Shown one piece after another: positions 62,785-64,000 of a stretch of DNA of 64,000 nt; within the stretch, counting starts at the first letter, position 1; each line of letters opens with the position of its first letter. The stretch comes from Clostridia bacterium (GTDB lineage Bacteria; Bacillota; Clostridia; UMGS1810). Under the pieces are notes generated by a model. It saw only the letters and a program-made list of their open reading frames with translations, ran no database searches and was not told the origin of the DNA. The translations under genes were made by a program, and so were the position numbers. The stretch spans positions 33,892-97,891 of the forward strand of contig JAGATB010000014.1 of assembly GCA_017621495.1 (NCBI GenBank), in the 5' to 3' direction.

Positions 62785-63705
62785 TTATTTTAATATTTTA
62801 TCCAAAAAGGCTATTGCAGTTTTAGTGTAGCCTTCGGTATCCAGATAATAGCTCATGCCGTGGGTTGCCTTTGATACGATAAAGATTTCCTTAGGTGATA
62901 CGCATGCTTCGTGACACTTATGGCTCATGGTGCACGGTACAAAGGTGTCGGCTTCACCATGTATGAAAAGTACAGGCAGAGAGGTTTTGGCAAGTGATTT
63001 TACCGGTGATGCTTCGTCTGGGTTGAAGCCACCGTAGACAAGTGCACCTATTTTTAACATAAAGTATGCTAATCTTGGTGGTATCTTCATCTCGCCGGAT
63101 ACCTTCATGAGAATTTCCTTGGGTGAAGAAAATCCGCAATCTGCTATTATACCCTTGACATTTTGGGTGGGAACAATATCCGATGCCATCATAACCGTAG
63201 CCGCTCCCATGGAGAGTCCTATGAGCACTATTTTGGTATCCTTGCCGAAACGGTTTGTAATGTAGTTTACCCATTCCAGACAGTCATAGCGCTCCTTTAT
63301 GCCGAAGGTTATGGCTTGTCCTTCGCTTTTGCCGTGGGCACGCTGATCCGGCATAAGTATGTTAAGACCGTATTCTTTTGCTATCTTAAAGCCACCGTTT
63401 CCATCACGGCAGTAGTTGCTTCTGTAGCCATGCATCATTATGGCTACAGGTGCTCCGTCTTTAAAGTGGTAGTAGTGAGCTTTCAGTTTAAGCTTATCCT
63501 TTGAGGTTATCTCTACCCATTCAAAAGGCTCCTCCAAAAGTGCATTTATATTCTTAAGGGCTTGTTCCCTGTATGGTGACCGCGGCACCTCATATTCACT
63601 TGACTGCCTTTTGTGGTCTTTGCGGAATGCATATGCATAGCAAAAGTAGCAGATTACCATAAATGTGATAAAAAGTATAAGTATAATCGCAAAAAACAAG
63701 TACAT
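62785..63705 (-). CDS. Membrane-anchored alpha/beta hydrolase
   Basis: The ATG at 63705, behind AGGAGGAG, gives 306 aa. A single N-terminal transmembrane helix (about 3-26) anchors the protein. The hydrolase domain has the oxyanion 'MMHGYRSNYCRDGNG', nucleophile 'GLSMGAATVMMA', acid 'FIHGEADTFVP' and 'ATHGMSYYLD' with the catalytic His. It resembles the YqkD/BAAT-like family of membrane-associated esterases. The substrate is unknown. Confidence 0.9.
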   Translation of the reverse strand: MYLFFAIILILFITFMVICYFCYAYAFRKDHKRQSSEYEVPRSPYREQALKNINALLEEPFEWVEITSKDKLKLKAHYYHFKDGAPVAIMMHGYRSNYCRDGNGGFKIAKEYGLNILMPDQRAHGKSEGQAITFGIKERYDCLEWVNYITNRFGKDTKIVLIGLSMGAATVMMASDIVPTQNVKGIIADCGFSSPKEILMKVSGEMKIPPRLAYFMLKIGALVYGGFNPDEASPVKSLAKTSLPVLFIHGEADTFVPCTMSHKCHEACVSPKEIFIVSKATHGMSYYLDTEGYTKTAIAFLDKILK

Positions 63706-63730
63706 ATTCTCCTCCTGATGTTTACATATA

Positions 63731-63759
63731 ATGATAACACGATTTAAAAATAAAGTCAA
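63731..63759 (-). promoter_or_regulatory. Promoter of the membrane hydrolase gene
   Basis: On the minus strand, TTGACT (63759-63754), a 17-base spacer and TATCAT (63736-63731). Confidence 0.75.
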
Positions 63760-63860
63760 TTAATACAATGTTAATTATTTGCATCATATGGTAAAAATAT
63801 GCATTAGGAATTCTCTATATGGATTTGCTTATAATTATAAATTGTAGTTTAATTTACTAA

Positions 63861-64000
63861 GATAGAGGAAAACATCCGCCCTGCGTAAAGGAGCATACCC
63901 TACGCCGACCACGAGTGCTATTTTGCTATCTGTAATTTTCGTCTAAGCGATTTTCGGGGTCGAGCTGAATCGTTCGCAATTGCTCACTGGTGCAGCTCTA
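63861..64000. mobile_element. Second copy of the 422-bp MITE-like element, truncated by the window end
   Basis: The 140 visible bases align without gaps to the start of the element at 42965. The first ~48 bases are identical, then about 10-15 substitutions are scattered over the rest. The same TAA precedes both copies. Confidence 0.85.

Overview
The window looks like a chromosomal segment of an anaerobic, fermentative member of the Clostridia (Bacillota), probably a gut or rumen lineage. I infer this from several things. There are two T-box leaders. Intergenic regions carry consensus TTGACA/17 bp/TATAAT promoters and U-tract hairpin terminators, and AGGAGG ribosome-binding sites are common. 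A yajC-secDF block sits next to tgt, and there is a dprA-topA-trmFO cluster. A ferredoxin-dependent 2-oxoacid oxidoreductase and secreted plant-polysaccharide enzymes with YesM/YesN-type regulators are also present. No phage, conjugative element or CRISPR array is visible. I cannot name the species.

Layout. 1-8.3 kb: a glycan-utilisation locus with the end of a stalk-domain protein, a 1250-aa secreted modular glycosidase-like protein, a GH94-type phosphorylase and a GH28-like beta-helix protein. 8.4-13.4 kb: the YesM/YesN-type two-component pair and an FAD oxidoreductase. 13.5-15.7 kb: aroF-tyrA behind a tyrosine-rich leader peptide and attenuator. 15.8-18.4 kb: a T-box-controlled HTH-cupin-acyl-CoA synthetase fusion. 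18.5-19.4 kb: a small DUF1874-like protein and a rod-shaped 6S-like RNA. 19.5-24.3 kb: secF, secD, yajC and tgt. 24.5-31 kb: an accessory stretch with a Cys-rich acidic membrane protein, AbiE-type toxin-antitoxin genes, a chimeric ORF, a RibD-type reductase, a Fic protein with its own operators, a structured repeat and tRNA-Met(CAT). 30.4-36.2 kb: metal homeostasis (two COG0523 GTPases, a LOG protein, a P-type ATPase, an HMA protein and an ArsR-AraC fusion). 36.3-42.9 kb: a 2200-aa leucine-rich-repeat surface protein. 43-48 kb: a 422-bp inverted-repeat element, then trmFO, topA and dprA. 48-52 kb: an EF-G-like GTPase and two zinc-ribbon proteins. 52.1-60 kb: a tyrosine T-box followed by a sodium:solute symporter, an acyl-CoA ligase, iorA, iorB, a phenylacetate-CoA-ligase family protein and a tandem ACT protein. 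60-64 kb: YitT, a ZIP transporter, two alpha/beta hydrolases and a second copy of the 422-bp element, cut by the window end.

The most coherent system is aromatic amino acid metabolism. Two unlinked loci appear to sense tyrosine by different mechanisms. One is de novo synthesis (aroF-tyrA, ribosome attenuation at Tyr codons). The other is an arylacetate/arylpyruvate module (transporter, two ligases, indolepyruvate:ferredoxin oxidoreductase) behind a UAC-specifier T-box. A T-box turns genes on when its tRNA is uncharged, so the second locus is best explained as tyrosine supply, by uptake and reductive carboxylation of arylacetates, rather than degradation. A third T-box leads the fused HTH-cupin-acyl-CoA synthetase and may extend the same logic to another amino acid.
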